A stretch of 64,000 bases of DNA from Nocardia fluminea. Lineage in GTDB: Bacteria; Actinomycetota; Actinomycetes; Mycobacteriales; Mycobacteriaceae. The notes under the pieces are model-generated. The model did not search any database, was not told where the DNA came from, and was given only the letters and a program-made list of their open reading frames with translations. Where the stretch lies: NCBI RefSeq assembly GCF_002846365.1, contig NZ_PJMW01000002.1, forward strand, positions 930,001 through 994,000, written 5' to 3'. The number at the start of each line of letters is the position of its first letter. Positions within the stretch are counted from its first letter, which is position 1. This document shows positions 16,450 through 26,076 of this stretch, one piece after another. The position numbers and the translations under genes were made by a program.

Positions 16450-19400
16450 CGGTCTCCTTTATCTCCGGTTAGGTTCATTGCCTTCATTGCGCGGCCATCC
16501 CGGACACCCTGCTGGTGACGACTCAGGCTGTTCCGGATCGTGGCGGGATCGCGTTGCTGCGGGGTGCGATCGGCGGTGCCGCTCACACCACCCGGCACAA
16601 GCCTTCCGCCCGGACTGCGCTGAGGCAAGCCGGCGGCGGTACGCACCTCGGACTGGGCTTCGCTGGCCGCGCGTGCAGCCTGCCAACCTTCGTCACCCGG
16701 TGATTCGAAGGCGGCAGCCATCTGGTTCCGGTCGGAATTCTCGTCCGTGAGCCACGCCGACATCATCTCGGCGAAGATCGGCGTTCCGCCCATCACGGAA
16801 TCACCTTCCGGTGCCGGCTGCAACCTGGTCTGGAAGAACGACGCAGCCTTGACCGGATTCGACCGGAAACTGTGCCGACCCGGATCACGCCCTGCCGACG
16901 CAGCGTTATCCGACTCCGCAGGGTCCCGATCCCGTTGCGGCAGAGCCACTCCTGGCCCGGCGTTCGCCTGCGGTACAACACTAGCCCCGGGATCGCGCTG
17001 CGGCAGCCCATTCGGCGCAGTCGCGCGTTGGGGCAGGCCGTTGGGTGCCTCTCGCTGCGGTTGACCCGCGGCCGGGGCGCGCTGCGGCAGACCGTTGCCG
17101 GCCGAATCCTGCTGCGGCGCAGGGTTCGCGCGCTGCGGCAGGCCATTGGCCGGACGGGCGGGCTGGGCACGCTGCGGGAGGCCGTTGGCCGGGTCACGCT
17201 GCGGAAGCCCACCGGTCTGCTCGCGCTGCGGCAAACCGTTGGACGGGTCACGCTGCGCAAGCCCACCGGTCTGCTCGCGCTGCGGGAGACCGTTGGCCGG
17301 ATCACGCTGCGGCAGACCGCCTGTCGGCTCCCGCTGCGGTAGTCCGGTCGACGGATCACGCTGCGGCAGGCCACCGGTCGGCTCACGCTGCGGCAGGCCA
17401 CCGGTCGGCTCACGCTGCGGCAGGCCACCGGTCTGATCGAGCCTCGGCAGACCACCGGACTGATCCCGATGCGGCAGACGCGGCGCGGGGTCGCGCTGCG
17501 GCAGGCCGCCGGCGGCGGCATTGCCACGCTGTGGGAGCCCGGCCGACGGGTCACGCTGCACGGGCTCGGAATCACGCTGCGGCGCGGCGCTTCCACCACG
17601 CTGCGGCAACCCGGTCGACTGCGCCGGATCGCGCTGCGCGTTCGCGGGGTCACGCTGCGGCAGACCCGTGACCGGGTCACGCTGCGGCAGACCACCGGTC
17701 TGCTCGCGCTGCGGCGGCCGCGGCGACGGATCGCGCTGGGGCAGGCCCACCGAAGGATCACGCTGCGGGGCGCCGTTGGCTCCGGGCGAACGCTGCGGCA
17801 GCCCACCGGGGGTGCTCCCCCGCTGCGTCTGGGCCGGATCACGCTGCGGCGGCGCCGAATCACGCGAGGGCTGCACGGGCGGCTGCGCGGAATCCCGCGA
17901 GGGCGCACCGTTCGCACCCGGCTGACGCTGCGGCAGCCCACCACCAGCCTGCGGCGGTCCACCTGGCTTCTGCTCACCCGGACCCTGCTGGCCCGGCCCG
18001 GCGGGCGGACGCTGCGGCCCACCCGGTGCCAGGTTGCGCTTGGGCAGGCTCGCCGCGGCGAGCTTGCCGCGCTGGGGCACGTTGCCCTGCCCCGGGGTGG
18101 GCGGACGCAGCGACGGCGACGACTGCTCGTTCGCGTCCTGGGCCGCGCCCGACGCCATCGAGTTGCCCGGTTGACGTTGCGGCAATCCACCACCGGCACC
18201 CGCCGGGGGCCCGCTGGTGCCGGGATCGACGGTGACCATCACGTTGCCACCCGGGGTGCGGGTGATCGCGCGGGTCTGCATCGTGCTGCTCGGCTGCTGC
18301 TGCGGGTTCGGCCGCTGCTGCTGCTGCGGTGCGGCCGCGTTCTGCTGCTGCAGCGTCTGCGGCGCCACCACCGGGCCACCGGCACCGGTGACGATGAGGC
18401 CCACCGGCACGTGCACGGTGACGGTGACGCCGGGATCGCGCGCGGTGTCGAAGGTCGGACGAAGGCGCACGGTGAGACCGTGGCGCTCGGCCAGCCGGCC
18501 GACCACGAACAGACCCATGTGGCGAGCGGTGTCGGGACCGGGCTCGGCGGTCTGCCCGAGCCGGTGGTTGATCTCCGACATCTCCGCGGGCGGCATACCG
18601 ATACCGCGGTCGGCGACCTCGATCAGCAAGCCCTGGTCGTGCGCCTGGGCGAAGGTGAACTTGACATCGGTCTCCGGCGGGGAGGCCCGCAGCGCGTTGT
18701 CGAGCAGCTCGGCGAACAGGTGCGCCATATCGGAGGCGGCCGGTTCCACCAGCGAGCCACGCGGCGTGGCGCCGAGCTTGACCCGCTCGTAGTCCTCGAC
18801 CTCGGAGATCGCGGCACGCAGCACGTCGGCGATCTCGACCGGGGCCGACTTGGTACGGCGTTGCTTGGTACCCGCGAGAATCAGCAGGTTGTCACCGTTA
18901 CGGCGCATGCGCGCGGCGAGGTGGTCGAGCCGGAAGAGGTTCTCGAGCAGGCGCGGGTCCTTCTCGTCGTACTCCATCGCCTCGATGAGGGTGAGCTGAT
19001 GGTCGACGAGCGACTTGGATCGGCGGGCCAGCGTCTCGAACATATCGTTGACCTGCGAACGCATCTGCGCCTGGTCGCTGGCCAGGCGCAGCGCCTGACC
19101 GTGGATATCGTCGACGGCGCGGGCCAGCTGGCCGATCTCCTCGTCGGAGCGCACCGGCATCGGCTCGAGCGGCACGTCCTCGGGGGCGGCGCCGTTGCGG
19201 AGCTGGGCGACCTCGTGCGGCAGATCGGACTCGGCGACACGCAGCGCGGCCAGGCGCAGGCGGTGCAGCGGCACGATCATCGAGCGAGCCACGAACACGG
19301 CGAGCAGCAGCGCGGCCAGGATCGTCGCGATGACGACCGCGGTGTAGGTCCAGGCGCCGGTGGCGGCCGAGCTGGTGAGGTCGTCCATCGAGACCTCGAT

Positions 19401-20258
19401 GGCCTTGGTGGCCTCGTTCACGACGCCTTCGTAGGCGACGAGGCTCGAGTAGAGCGAGGTACGCATGTCGCCGACGGGCAGCTTGCCCGCCGCCACCTCG
19501 GGACCGCTGATCAGGTTCTGCCGGACATCGGCCTGTGCCTTGAGGTCGGCGATCACCCGATCGCCGTCCGGGAAACGGTTGGACAGCACGTCGAGCAGAT
19601 GGCTCTCGGTCGCTACCCCGGTGAGGAAGTTCTGGGTTCCCGTGTCGAGGCCACGCAGCAGCTCGGAGAGACCGGCGAGCTCGTCGACGAGCACCGAACG
19701 GGTGTTGAGCGAGTCGACCAGGCGCAGCTTGGCCGTGTCCATCACCGGATCGCTCACCTGGGCGATGGTGGTTTCCACGATGCTGACGCTGTCCTGGGTC
19801 ATCTGCTCGACCCCGGCCAGCACCGGCTCGGCGGCCGACGACAGCGCCTTGCCCTGCGCGCGCACATTCTTGGCCTGCTTGATCATCCGCTCGAGCGCGA
19901 CACGCGCGTTCGGCAGATCGGTCAGCGGCCCGAGCGACCCCTCGGCCACGGTGACCGCGGCGTCCAGATCGGAGAGGTCCTTGTCGGTGACCAGGGTGAC
20001 CCCCGGACCGGCGGGCACCAGCTGGCTGCCCGCCACCTTCGCGGTGGCAGCACTCAGCGCGGTAACCGACGGAATCGTGTCTACCTGCTCGTTGATACTG
20101 GAGAGCCGGTTGGCCTCCGAGAACTCGGAGGTAATTCTCGACACGCCGAGCCCGACCGCGACCGCGAGTGGCACGGCGAGTACAGCCGTAACCTTCCAAC
20201 GCAGGTCCCAGTTGCCGAGCGCCCAGCGTTTGCTGCCGGACCTAGCGGCGTCACGCAT
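16446..20258 (-). CDS. cvnA: Conservon sensor histidine kinase (CvnA) with long LPQR-repeat tail
   Basis: A 1270-residue membrane kinase-like protein. A transmembrane helix (about 22-42), an extracytoplasmic helical nitrate/nitrite-sensor-like domain (about 43-300), a second helix (about 306-330) and HAMP (about 331-400) precede a kinase core. The core has [20 protein letters not shown]-box [12 protein letters not shown] (near 520) and G-box ADRGIGMPP (near 553). No standard phospho-accepting His box is evident, as is usual in conservon kinases. Residues about 690-1110 are a disordered Pro/Gln/Arg repeat with about two dozen LPQR units, followed by a non-repetitive end containing [16 protein letters not shown] 20258 was chosen because it directly precedes the basic segment and helix 1; the frame stays open to 20483. 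It heads the cvnABCD operon. Confidence 0.85.
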   Translation of the reverse strand: MRDAARSGSKRWALGNWDLRWKVTAVLAVPLAVAVGLGVSRITSEFSEANRLSSINEQVDTIPSVTALSAATAKVAGSQLVPAGPGVTLVTDKDLSDLDAAVTVAEGSLGPLTDLPNARVALERMIKQAKNVRAQGKALSSAAEPVLAGVEQMTQDSVSIVETTIAQVSDPVMDTAKLRLVDSLNTRSVLVDELAGLSELLRGLDTGTQNFLTGVATESHLLDVLSNRFPDGDRVIADLKAQADVRQNLISGPEVAAGKLPVGDMRTSLYSSLVAYEGVVNEATKAIEVSMDDLTSSAATGAWTYTAVVIATILAALLLAVFVARSMIVPLHRLRLAALRVAESDLPHEVAQLRNGAAPEDVPLEPMPVRSDEEIGQLARAVDDIHGQALRLASDQAQMRSQVNDMFETLARRSKSLVDHQLTLIEAMEYDEKDPRLLENLFRLDHLAARMRRNGDNLLILAGTKQRRTKSAPVEIADVLRAAISEVEDYERVKLGATPRGSLVEPAASDMAHLFAELLDNALRASPPETDVKFTFAQAHDQGLLIEVADRGIGMPPAEMSEINHRLGQTAEPGPDTARHMGLFVVGRLAERHGLTVRLRPTFDTARDPGVTVTVHVPVGLIVTGAGGPVVAPQTLQQQNAAAPQQQQRPNPQQQPSSTMQTRAITRTPGGNVMVTVDPGTSGPPAGAGGGLPQRQPGNSMASGAAQDANEQSSPSLRPPTPGQGNVPQRGKLAAASLPKRNLAPGGPQRPPAGPGQQGPGEQKPGGPPQAGGGLPQRQPGANGAPSRDSAQPPVQPSRDSAPPQRDPAQTQRGSTPGGLPQRSPGANGAPQRDPSVGLPQRDPSPRPPQREQTGGLPQRDPVTGLPQRDPANAQRDPAQSTGLPQRGGSAAPQRDSEPVQRDPSAGLPQRGNAAAGGLPQRDPAPRLPHRDQSGGLPRLDQTGGLPQREPTGGLPQREPTGGLPQRDPSTGLPQREPTGGLPQRDPANGLPQREQTGGLAQRDPSNGLPQREQTGGLPQRDPANGLPQRAQPARPANGLPQRANPAPQQDSAGNGLPQRAPAAGQPQREAPNGLPQRATAPNGLPQRDPGASVVPQANAGPGVALPQRDRDPAESDNAASAGRDPGRHSFRSNPVKAASFFQTRLQPAPEGDSVMGGTPIFAEMMSAWLTDENSDRNQMAAAFESPGDEGWQAARAASEAQSEVRTAAGLPQRSPGGRLVPGGVSGTADRTPQQRDPATIRNSLSRHQQGVRDGRAMKAMNLTGDKGDR
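16930..18195. repeat. Coding tandem repeat encoding LPQR units in cvnA
   Basis: The DNA repeats the minus-strand core for L-P-Q-R every 20-40 bases, with spacers such as DPANG, EPTGG and EQTGG. Units near 17200-17450 are the most alike, suggesting recent slippage or unequal crossing-over. The reading frame is kept throughout and no stop interrupts it. Copy number may vary between strains. Confidence 0.85.
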
Positions 20259-20577
20259 CTCCCACTCACTTTCCAAACTGGCCTCGTACCGTGCGCCTGA
20301 GGCGAACCTCCACAGGCGCGATGGTGGCTCGCCAGTGGCTGCTGGCCGAGAACTACGGCTGGCCGAGAAATTGCGTCTACGACTGCCCGAATAAGTGACA
20401 TCGGATTCTAACGGATCAATAACTTCTTGGCTGACTCCCGGTAGAGGTCCGCTCCATGACCAGCCTGTTGTAGGCAAAACCAAAGGTCACGGCACCCCCT
20501 CGGGTGTCGCGTGAAGTCTGCCACAATCATCTGGATCTATCGAGCGGGCATCGAAGCGAGGCTAGGGAGTCACGGGG
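20259..20577. other. Divergent intergenic region between cvnA and acyl-CoA synthetase
   Basis: A 319-base gap between divergent genes that must hold both promoters. On the minus strand TAGAAT (20410-20405) is a possible -10 for cvnA, leaving an untranslated leader of about 140 bases; no good -35 faces it. On the plus strand GGGAG stands about 8 bases before the TTG at 20578. The minus-strand frame of cvnA is open through most of the region, so a longer CvnA cannot be excluded. I see no repeat or RNA motif. Confidence 0.4.
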
Positions 20578-22623
20578 TTGGACACCGAACACGAGTACCG
20601 GCCGGTCTATCAGACCAGCCTGGTCGACCCAGCCGACTTCTGGTCCGCCGCAGCTCAGGGCATCGAGTGGGATGTCGAACCGCAGCAGATCGTCGATGCC
20701 GCCGATAAGCGGTCGGCCCGGTGGTTCCCCGATGCCCGCCTCAATACCTGCGTGAACGCCCTCGACCGCCATGTCAGAGCGGGCACTGTCGACCAGGGTG
20801 GACACGCCGATCAACCCGCTCTCATATATGTCTCCGCTATGACGGACACCACCACGATTTACACCTACGCCGAATTGCTCGACGCGGTGGCCGAGTTCGC
20901 GGGAGCCATGCGCGATCTCGGTGTGGTGGCCGGTGATCGAGTGGTGATCTATCTGCCGATGATCCCCGAAGCGGTGATCGCGATGCTGGCCTGCGCCCGC
21001 ATCGGCGCGGTCCACTCGGTGGTGTTCGGCGGGTTCGCCGCGCCCGAGCTGGCCGCCCGGATCGACGACGCCGAGCCGGTCCTGATCGTCACCGCGTCCG
21101 GCGGGCTGGAACCCAACCGCCGCATCGACTACCCGCCGATCGTGATGGCCGCGCTCGACCTCGCCGAGACCGCCTCGGTCCGCACGGTGATCGTCAAACA
21201 GCGGCCCGAGTTCACGACGATCGAGTTCCCGGCCGCCCTGCCCGCCACCGATGTGCTGCCGTCCTCGGAGCAGACCGTCGCCGCCCGCTGGGTCGATTGG
21301 CAGGCCTGCGTCGACGGCGTGACCCCCGCCGATCCGGTCTCGGTGGCCGCCACCGATCCGCTCTACATCCTCTACACCTCCGGCACCACCGGTAAGCCGA
21401 AGGGCGTGGTGCGCGACAACGGCGGGCACGCGGTGGCGCTGGCCTGGTCGATGCGCAATATCTACGACGTCGGCCCTGGTCAGGTGTTCTGGGCCGCCTC
21501 CGATGTGGGCTGGGTCGTCGGCCACTCCTACATCGTCTACGCGCCCCTGCTGGTCGGCGCGACGACCGTGCTCTACGAGGGCAAACCGGTCGGCACCCCC
21601 GACGCCGGGGCGTTCTGGCGGATCGTCGACGAGCACGACGTGCGGGTGCTGTTCACCGCACCGACCGCCCTGCGCGCGATCCGCCGCGCCGACCCCGAGG
21701 CCACCGCGGCCCACCGCCACGATCTGTCCCGGCTGCGCGCGCTGTTCTGCGCGGGTGAGCGCCTCGATCCGGCCACCTTCGACTGGGCGACGAACACCCT
21801 GCTGGCCGAGCATCCCGGCACCCCGGTGGTCGATCACTGGTGGCAGACCGAGACCGGCTGGCCGATCTGCGCCGACCCGCTCGGCGTGCAGGAACTGCCC
21901 GTCAAACCCGGCTCGGCGAGTGTGCCGGTGCCCGGCTATCGGCTCCGCGTGCTCGACGCGAACGGCAACGCGGTCCCCGCCGGCACCGAGGGCAACATCG
22001 TCATCGGACTGCCGCTGCCCCCCGGCTGCCTGACCGGGCTGTGGCGCGACCGGGACCGCTTCGTCCGCTCGTACCTGTCGGCGTTCCCCGGCCACTACCT
22101 CACCGGCGACTCCGGCTACTTCGACGAGGACGGTTACCTCTACGTCCTCGGCCGCAGCGACGACGTGATCAATATCGCCGGGCACCGCTTGTCGGCGGGC
22201 AGCATCGAGGCCGCCATCGCCGGGCACGAGGCCGTCGCCGAATGCGCGGTGATCGGCATGCCCGACGAGCTCAAGGGCAGCCTCCCGCTGGCGTACGTGG
22301 TGCTCAAGCAGGGTGCCGAGATCGACCAGCAGCAACTGCGCGCCGAACTCGACGACCGGGTGCGCGCCCAGATCGGCGCGATCGCCACCCTGCACGATTC
22401 GATCATCGTCACCGGCCTGCCCAAGACCCGCTCCGGCAAGATCCTGCGCAAGACGATCCGCCAGCTCACCGCCGGTGAGCACGTGGAAACCCCCGCCACC
22501 ATCGAGGACCCCAACGTCCTCACCGCCCTGGCGGACCGCATCCTCGCCAACCCCCCACTGGGCACCATCACCACAGCCGCCACCCCGGAACAAGACGGCG
22601 ACCCGGTCTTCCCCGCCCCGTAA
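20578..22623 (+). CDS. Propionyl-CoA synthetase-like acyl-CoA synthetase
   Basis: A 681-residue AMP-forming ligase that activates a short carboxylate, most likely propionate, to its CoA thioester. Visible motifs are [20 protein letters not shown] (P-loop, about residue 264), [12 protein letters not shown], the hinge [20 protein letters not shown] and [13 protein letters not shown], whose last-third Lys is the site acetylated to silence this family. The N-terminal WDVEP...[19 protein letters not shown] is the ACAS domain. [10 protein letters not shown] favours PrpE over acetyl-CoA synthetase, but acetate use cannot be excluded. The start is TTG 20578, with GGGAG upstream. A palindromic repeat element follows, then prrA. 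Confidence 0.88.
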   Translation: MDTEHEYRPVYQTSLVDPADFWSAAAQGIEWDVEPQQIVDAADKRSARWFPDARLNTCVNALDRHVRAGTVDQGGHADQPALIYVSAMTDTTTIYTYAELLDAVAEFAGAMRDLGVVAGDRVVIYLPMIPEAVIAMLACARIGAVHSVVFGGFAAPELAARIDDAEPVLIVTASGGLEPNRRIDYPPIVMAALDLAETASVRTVIVKQRPEFTTIEFPAALPATDVLPSSEQTVAARWVDWQACVDGVTPADPVSVAATDPLYILYTSGTTGKPKGVVRDNGGHAVALAWSMRNIYDVGPGQVFWAASDVGWVVGHSYIVYAPLLVGATTVLYEGKPVGTPDAGAFWRIVDEHDVRVLFTAPTALRAIRRADPEATAAHRHDLSRLRALFCAGERLDPATFDWATNTLLAEHPGTPVVDHWWQTETGWPICADPLGVQELPVKPGSASVPVPGYRLRVLDANGNAVPAGTEGNIVIGLPLPPGCLTGLWRDRDRFVRSYLSAFPGHYLTGDSGYFDEDGYLYVLGRSDDVINIAGHRLSAGSIEAAIAGHEAVAECAVIGMPDELKGSLPLAYVVLKQGAEIDQQQLRAELDDRVRAQIGAIATLHDSIIVTGLPKTRSGKILRKTIRQLTAGEHVETPATIEDPNVLTALADRILANPPLGTITTAATPEQDGDPVFPAP

Positions 22624-22649
22624 CAACAGGAGGGCCTTACAGCCCCGCA

Positions 22650-22765
22650 GGGGCGTCTCGGCCGCCTCGATCTGGACTGACCAGAGGGTGCGACGAAGGA
22701 GTACCCGCCGGGAGGGAAGATCGAGGCCTCGAGGCCGAGACCACGCGGCGCCCGCGCCGCCAAAA
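22650..22765. repeat. Palindromic intergenic repeat element (second copy)
   Basis: TCTCGGCCGCCTCGATCT (22656-22673) pairs with the complementary segment GATCGAGG...GGCCGAGA (22719-22740), then GCGGCGCCCGCGCCGCC follows to about 22762. The core CGGCCGCCTCG (22659-22669) also occurs at 5478-5488 in the repeat block, which ends with the same GCGGCGCC-type sequence. The element lies between the acyl-CoA synthetase gene and the promoter of prrA and could terminate transcription. Confidence 0.65.
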
Positions 22766-22768
22766 ATA

Positions 22769-22782
22769 TAAGCTCACCCACG
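22769..22782 (+). promoter_or_regulatory. -10 element for leaderless prrA
   Basis: TAAGCT (22769-22774) lies 7 bases before GTG 22782, within an A-rich run (CAAAAATATAAG) that contrasts with the flanking GC-rich sequence. The same hexamer, with 6 bases to ATG, precedes the Uma2 gene at 27303. No Shine-Dalgarno sequence is present. Confidence 0.6.
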
Positions 22783-23477
22783 TGACTTCCTCTACCGTTC
22801 TGGTCGTCGACGACGACGAGGACGTTCTCGCCTCGGTCGAACGCGGCCTGCGACTGTCCGGGTTCCGGGTGCTGGTCGCGCGCGACGGTGGCGCTGCGCT
22901 GCGGGCCGTCGCCGAGCAGGCGCCCGACGCGGTGGTCCTCGACATGAACATGCCGGTCCTCGACGGCGCGGGGGTGGTCACCGCCTTGCGCGCGATGGGC
23001 AACGACGTGCCCATCTGTGTGCTCAGCGCCCGCGCTTCGGTGGACGACCGGATCGCGGGCCTCGAGTCGGGCGCGGACGACTACCTGGTGAAGCCGTTCG
23101 AGCTGGCCGAGCTGGTGGCCAGGATCAAGGCCCTGCTGCGCCGCCGCACCGACACTCCAGAGCCCGTGGCGCCCGGCGCGCTGACTGTCGGGCCGCTGCT
23201 GGTGGATGTCGCGGGTTATCGCGCCCTCCTGCACGGGCGCGAAATCGAGCTCACCAAAAGGGAATTCGAATTGCTGTCGACGCTCGCCCGGAATGCCGGT
23301 GTGGTGTTGACGCGCGAACGCCTACTGGAATTGGTGTGGGGTTACGATTTCATAGCCGATACGAATGTGGTCGACGTGTTCGTCGGATACCTGCGCAGGA
23401 AACTCGAAATAGATGACACGCCAAGGATTTTGCATACGATTCGCGGGGTGGGTTTCGTACTCCGGGAATCGAAATGA
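22782..23477 (+). CDS. prrA: Two-component response regulator PrrA
   Basis: A 231-residue OmpR/PhoB-type regulator. The receiver domain (about 1-120) shows the acidic pocket VVDDDED, phospho-acceptor Asp in [12 protein letters not shown], Ser/Thr region [11 protein letters not shown] and Lys in DDYLVKPFE. The winged-helix DNA-binding domain (about 130-230) contains [27 protein letters not shown] and [13 protein letters not shown]. It resembles PrrA (Rv0903c), an essential regulator in M. tuberculosis linked to early intracellular growth and respiration. The start is GTG 22782, probably leaderless. The kinase gene follows with an ATGA overlap. Confidence 0.92.
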   Translation: MTSSTVLVVDDDEDVLASVERGLRLSGFRVLVARDGGAALRAVAEQAPDAVVLDMNMPVLDGAGVVTALRAMGNDVPICVLSARASVDDRIAGLESGADDYLVKPFELAELVARIKALLRRRTDTPEPVAPGALTVGPLLVDVAGYRALLHGREIELTKREFELLSTLARNAGVVLTRERLLELVWGYDFIADTNVVDVFVGYLRRKLEIDDTPRILHTIRGVGFVLRESK

Positions 23478-24844
23478 CTTTCGATCCGCCACTGAAACGT
23501 CGTCGCAGACAATCGTTTTCGCTCCGGACAAGAGTCGCGGGAGCCGCCGCGGCCGGTGCCGTCATCATCGTCACGATCGCCGCTTTCGTGGGTTTTCAGG
23601 CAATCGAACGAAATAATGTCACCCAAACCGATCAGCAACTGGAAATCGCTTCACGCATCGTGCTGATCGAGCCGGTGCTGGCAACCGGTTTCGTCAACCT
23701 GACCGGATTGCAGAACACCATGGCGCTCACCGTGCGCGACGACGGACAGGTCACCGCGTCGAGCTCGACCCAGCTGCCGGACCTGCCGCCCGGCTCGCAG
23801 ACCGTCGAGCTGAACGACCAGCCCTACCGGGTGCTCACCACCACCGAGAATCAGCCCGCCGGACGCACCGTCTCCCTGGCCATTCCGACCACCGAGGCCA
23901 CCAAGGCCACCGACGACCAGCAACGCTGGGTCCTCGCGGGCGCGGCGATCGCGGTGGCGGCCGCGGCGGCACTGGGCTGGCTGCTCGCCGGACGCGCCGT
24001 CGGCCCGATCGTGAAGTTGACCAGGCAGGTGTCGGCCCGCAGCGCGGGCGGCGAGCCGGACGAGCACGACCGGCCGGTCGACGGCTCCGGTGTCGACGAG
24101 GCGGTGAAGCTCGCCGACGCGGTGAACACCATGCTGGCCCGCGTCGACCAGGCCCAGGCCGAGACCGCCGCCGCCCTGGAGACAGCCCGCGACTTCGCCG
24201 CCGTCTCCGCGCACGAACTGCGCACCCCGCTCACCGCGATCCGCACCGACCTCGAGGTCCTGCGCACCCTCGACCTCACCGACGACCAGCGCCGCGAGAT
24301 CCTCGACGACCTCGCCCGCAACGAGACCAGAGTGGAAACCACCCTGTCCGCGCTGGAACGGCTCGCCCGCGGCGATCTCACGGCCGAGACCGACCACGTC
24401 CCCACCGATGTCGCCGACCTGTGCGACCAGGCCGCCCACGACGCCATGCGCCACAACCCCGGCCTGTCGGTGCGCATCGACACCGACGCCGAGCTGGTGA
24501 CCCGTGGCCTGCCCGCCGGCCTGCGCCTCGCCGTCGACAACGCGCTCACCAACTCGGTGAAGCACGGGGGCGCCACCGCCGCCGTCGTCTCGGCGCATCG
24601 CACTCCGCACGGCCGGATCGTCATCGCCGTCGACGACAACGGCACCGGCGTCGCGCCCGGCGAACGCGCCGCGGTCTTCGCCCGGTTCGCCCGCGGCGCC
24701 AACGCCGCCAAGGGCGGTTCCGGCCTCGGTCTGGCGCTGGTCGCCCAGCAGGCCCAGCTGCACGGCGGGCTGACGTACTTCGAGGACAGTCCGCTCGGCG
24801 GCGCCCGCCTGGTCATCGACCTGCCCGCCCGACCTGCCCGGTAG
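23474..24844 (+). CDS. prrB: Sensor histidine kinase PrrB
   Basis: A 456-residue membrane kinase, partner of PrrA. Helix 1 is at about residues 18-40, an extracytoplasmic domain runs to about 150, and helix 2 at about 153-175 is followed by HAMP ([18 protein letters not shown]). The phospho-accepting His lies in [19 protein letters not shown] (about residue 242). The ATPase domain has N-box [18 protein letters not shown]1 [12 protein letters not shown] and G2 [19 protein letters not shown]. All catalytic motifs are intact. ATG 23474 overlaps prrA by four bases. A strong hairpin follows the stop. Confidence 0.93.
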   Translation: MTFDPPLKRRRRQSFSLRTRVAGAAAAGAVIIVTIAAFVGFQAIERNNVTQTDQQLEIASRIVLIEPVLATGFVNLTGLQNTMALTVRDDGQVTASSSTQLPDLPPGSQTVELNDQPYRVLTTTENQPAGRTVSLAIPTTEATKATDDQQRWVLAGAAIAVAAAAALGWLLAGRAVGPIVKLTRQVSARSAGGEPDEHDRPVDGSGVDEAVKLADAVNTMLARVDQAQAETAAALETARDFAAVSAHELRTPLTAIRTDLEVLRTLDLTDDQRREILDDLARNETRVETTLSALERLARGDLTAETDHVPTDVADLCDQAAHDAMRHNPGLSVRIDTDAELVTRGLPAGLRLAVDNALTNSVKHGGATAAVVSAHRTPHGRIVIAVDDNGTGVAPGERAAVFARFARGANAAKGGSGLGLALVAQQAQLHGGLTYFEDSPLGGARLVIDLPARPAR

Positions 24845-24854
24845 AAACGCGAAA

Positions 24855-24880
24855 GCCCCGCACCCGGTGGGGTGCGGGGC
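24855..24880. terminator. Hairpin terminator after prrB
   Basis: GCCCCGCACC and GGTGCGGGGC form a 10-bp perfect stem in the 47-base gap between prrB and the convergent 48-residue small gene. No T-run follows, so it may serve both strands. Confidence 0.7.
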
Positions 24881-24891
24881 CGAGCTCGCTA

Positions 24892-25038
24892 CTACTTGTC
24901 GCTCTTGAAGGCGTCCTTCACTCTGCCCGCCGCGCGCTCGGCAGCTTCCTTCACGGTGGCCGCTGCCTTCTTCGCTTCCGCCTCGATCTTCTCGCCCTCG
25001 GCCTTGGCCTTGGCTTTGACATCGTCGGTGTCGGACAT
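24892..25038 (-). CDS. Small charged helical protein
   Basis: A 48-residue protein made almost wholly of Lys, Glu and Ala (MSDTDDVKAKAKAEGEK, then EAKKAAATVKEAAERAAGRV), predicted as one long amphipathic helix. GGAGG precedes ATG 25038 at good spacing, and the product has no Cys or aromatic residue except one Phe. The composition recalls CsbD-like and late-embryogenesis-like stress proteins and the MT0933 family at 5722 and 8307, but the match is compositional only. It converges on prrB across a shared terminator. Confidence 0.7.
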   Translation of the reverse strand: MSDTDDVKAKAKAEGEKIEAEAKKAAATVKEAAERAAGRVKDAFKSDK

Positions 25039-25135
25039 CGAACCTCCACTCTCGTGAGTTCCGCGCCTGACCGGCACGGGGTGAAGACACTCGCGAGAAT
25101 ACCGCACAGTTAACGCCCAGCGACTGAAGCGGAAA

Positions 25136-25798
25136 TCAGGGGAGAACCTGCGGGATCGACTCCGGGATGACCAGGCCGATCACCGCACCGAGCACCGCAC
25201 CGGTGATCGCGAAGGAGACGCCCGAGGTGAACGCGCAGAAGAAGTAGCCGATGATGAACGCGGCCAGTGCGGGGATGCACAGGATCGCCGCGGTCAGGAA
25301 GCCGATGGTGGCACCGGCGGCCGCGCCGTTCTGGACGGGGTCGTGGTTGCCGGCCTCGGGGTTGGTGGCGATGCTCTTCAGCTCGTCGGTGGTGGCGGCG
25401 GAGAGCTGCGGGGCGATCTGCAGCGTGCGGCCGTCCTCGGAGACGACCGAAGCCAGCGCGACGTTGTTGCCGCCCGCGGTGGCCAGAGTCAGCGGGAGCT
25501 CGCTGACCTTGGCGCCGGTGTCGGAGATGACGGCGACGTTGGTGGAGTCGGCCGAGAGCACGAAGCGGCCGTTGTCGACGGTCGCGGAGATGGTGCGCAG
25601 ATCCGGCGAGACGGTGGTCTTGTAGCCGACGCCGTCGGTGACGCCTTCGCCCGACAGCCCGGCGGCGATCTCGGCCTGGCGCGCGACGGTGACGTCAGCG
25701 GCCGCGGTGCCCGTGGTGACGAGCGAGGCGGCGACGGCCAGGGGCAGTACGGCGAAGACAGCACGGCGACCCGCGCGAGTGATGGTGTGGCTGAACAT
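25136..25798 (-). CDS. Secreted protein with C-terminal glycine-zipper hairpin (family copy 2)
   Basis: A 220-residue exported protein, clearly paralogous to the one at 27936-28562. A signal peptide (about 1-36, VAASLVTTGTAAADV) precedes a beta-rich domain with YKTTVSPDLRTISATVDNGR (compare FRTTVAPDLRTVSASVDEGR in the sister). A linker TTDELKSIATNPEA and DPVQNGAAAGATIGFL then lead to two hydrophobic Gly/Ala segments and the end IPESIPQVLP, also shared (HIIPQVLP). GGGAGGGAGA upstream of the ATG is identical at both genes. Function unknown; a membrane-inserted or pore-like role is suggested only by the zipper segments. It is monocistronic, with an AT-rich upstream region. Confidence 0.78.
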   Translation of the reverse strand: MFSHTITRAGRRAVFAVLPLAVAASLVTTGTAAADVTVARQAEIAAGLSGEGVTDGVGYKTTVSPDLRTISATVDNGRFVLSADSTNVAVISDTGAKVSELPLTLATAGGNNVALASVVSEDGRTLQIAPQLSAATTDELKSIATNPEAGNHDPVQNGAAAGATIGFLTAAILCIPALAAFIIGYFFCAFTSGVSFAITGAVLGAVIGLVIPESIPQVLP

Positions 25799-26076
25799 GT
25801 TCGGTTCTCCCTCCCGATGCTTCCGAAGAATCCCCGAACCCCCCGGACGAATCGAAAAAATCTCGATGTCGATTGACTCGAGAGTTGTACCGAACCACTA
25901 CGGGGTTACGTAACCTGTTGTGACGCAAGGCATAGTTTGGACAGGCAGCTATCGACCGGCGATCGCGCGTGGCGCCGACCCGGCATACCAGCAGCTACTT
26001 TCGGCCTGCCCTTCCTCAACGAACTCTCAGACATCTCCCACGGACGGAACCGAACTCCGGCGATACCGTCCCCGGT

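Noticed and set aside
16930..18195. Possible CRISPR or non-coding satellite
   Set aside because: The repeats keep a single reading frame inside cvnA, encode LPQR units and have no spacer pattern.
17469..20300. 943-residue plus-strand frame opposite cvnA
   Set aside because: It mirrors the kinase codons (RRG/RLR-rich), contains no recognisable domain, and the opposite strand has an intact conservon kinase.
20527..22626. 699-residue minus-strand frame
   Set aside because: Shadow of the acyl-CoA synthetase gene; Gly/Arg/His-rich without motifs.
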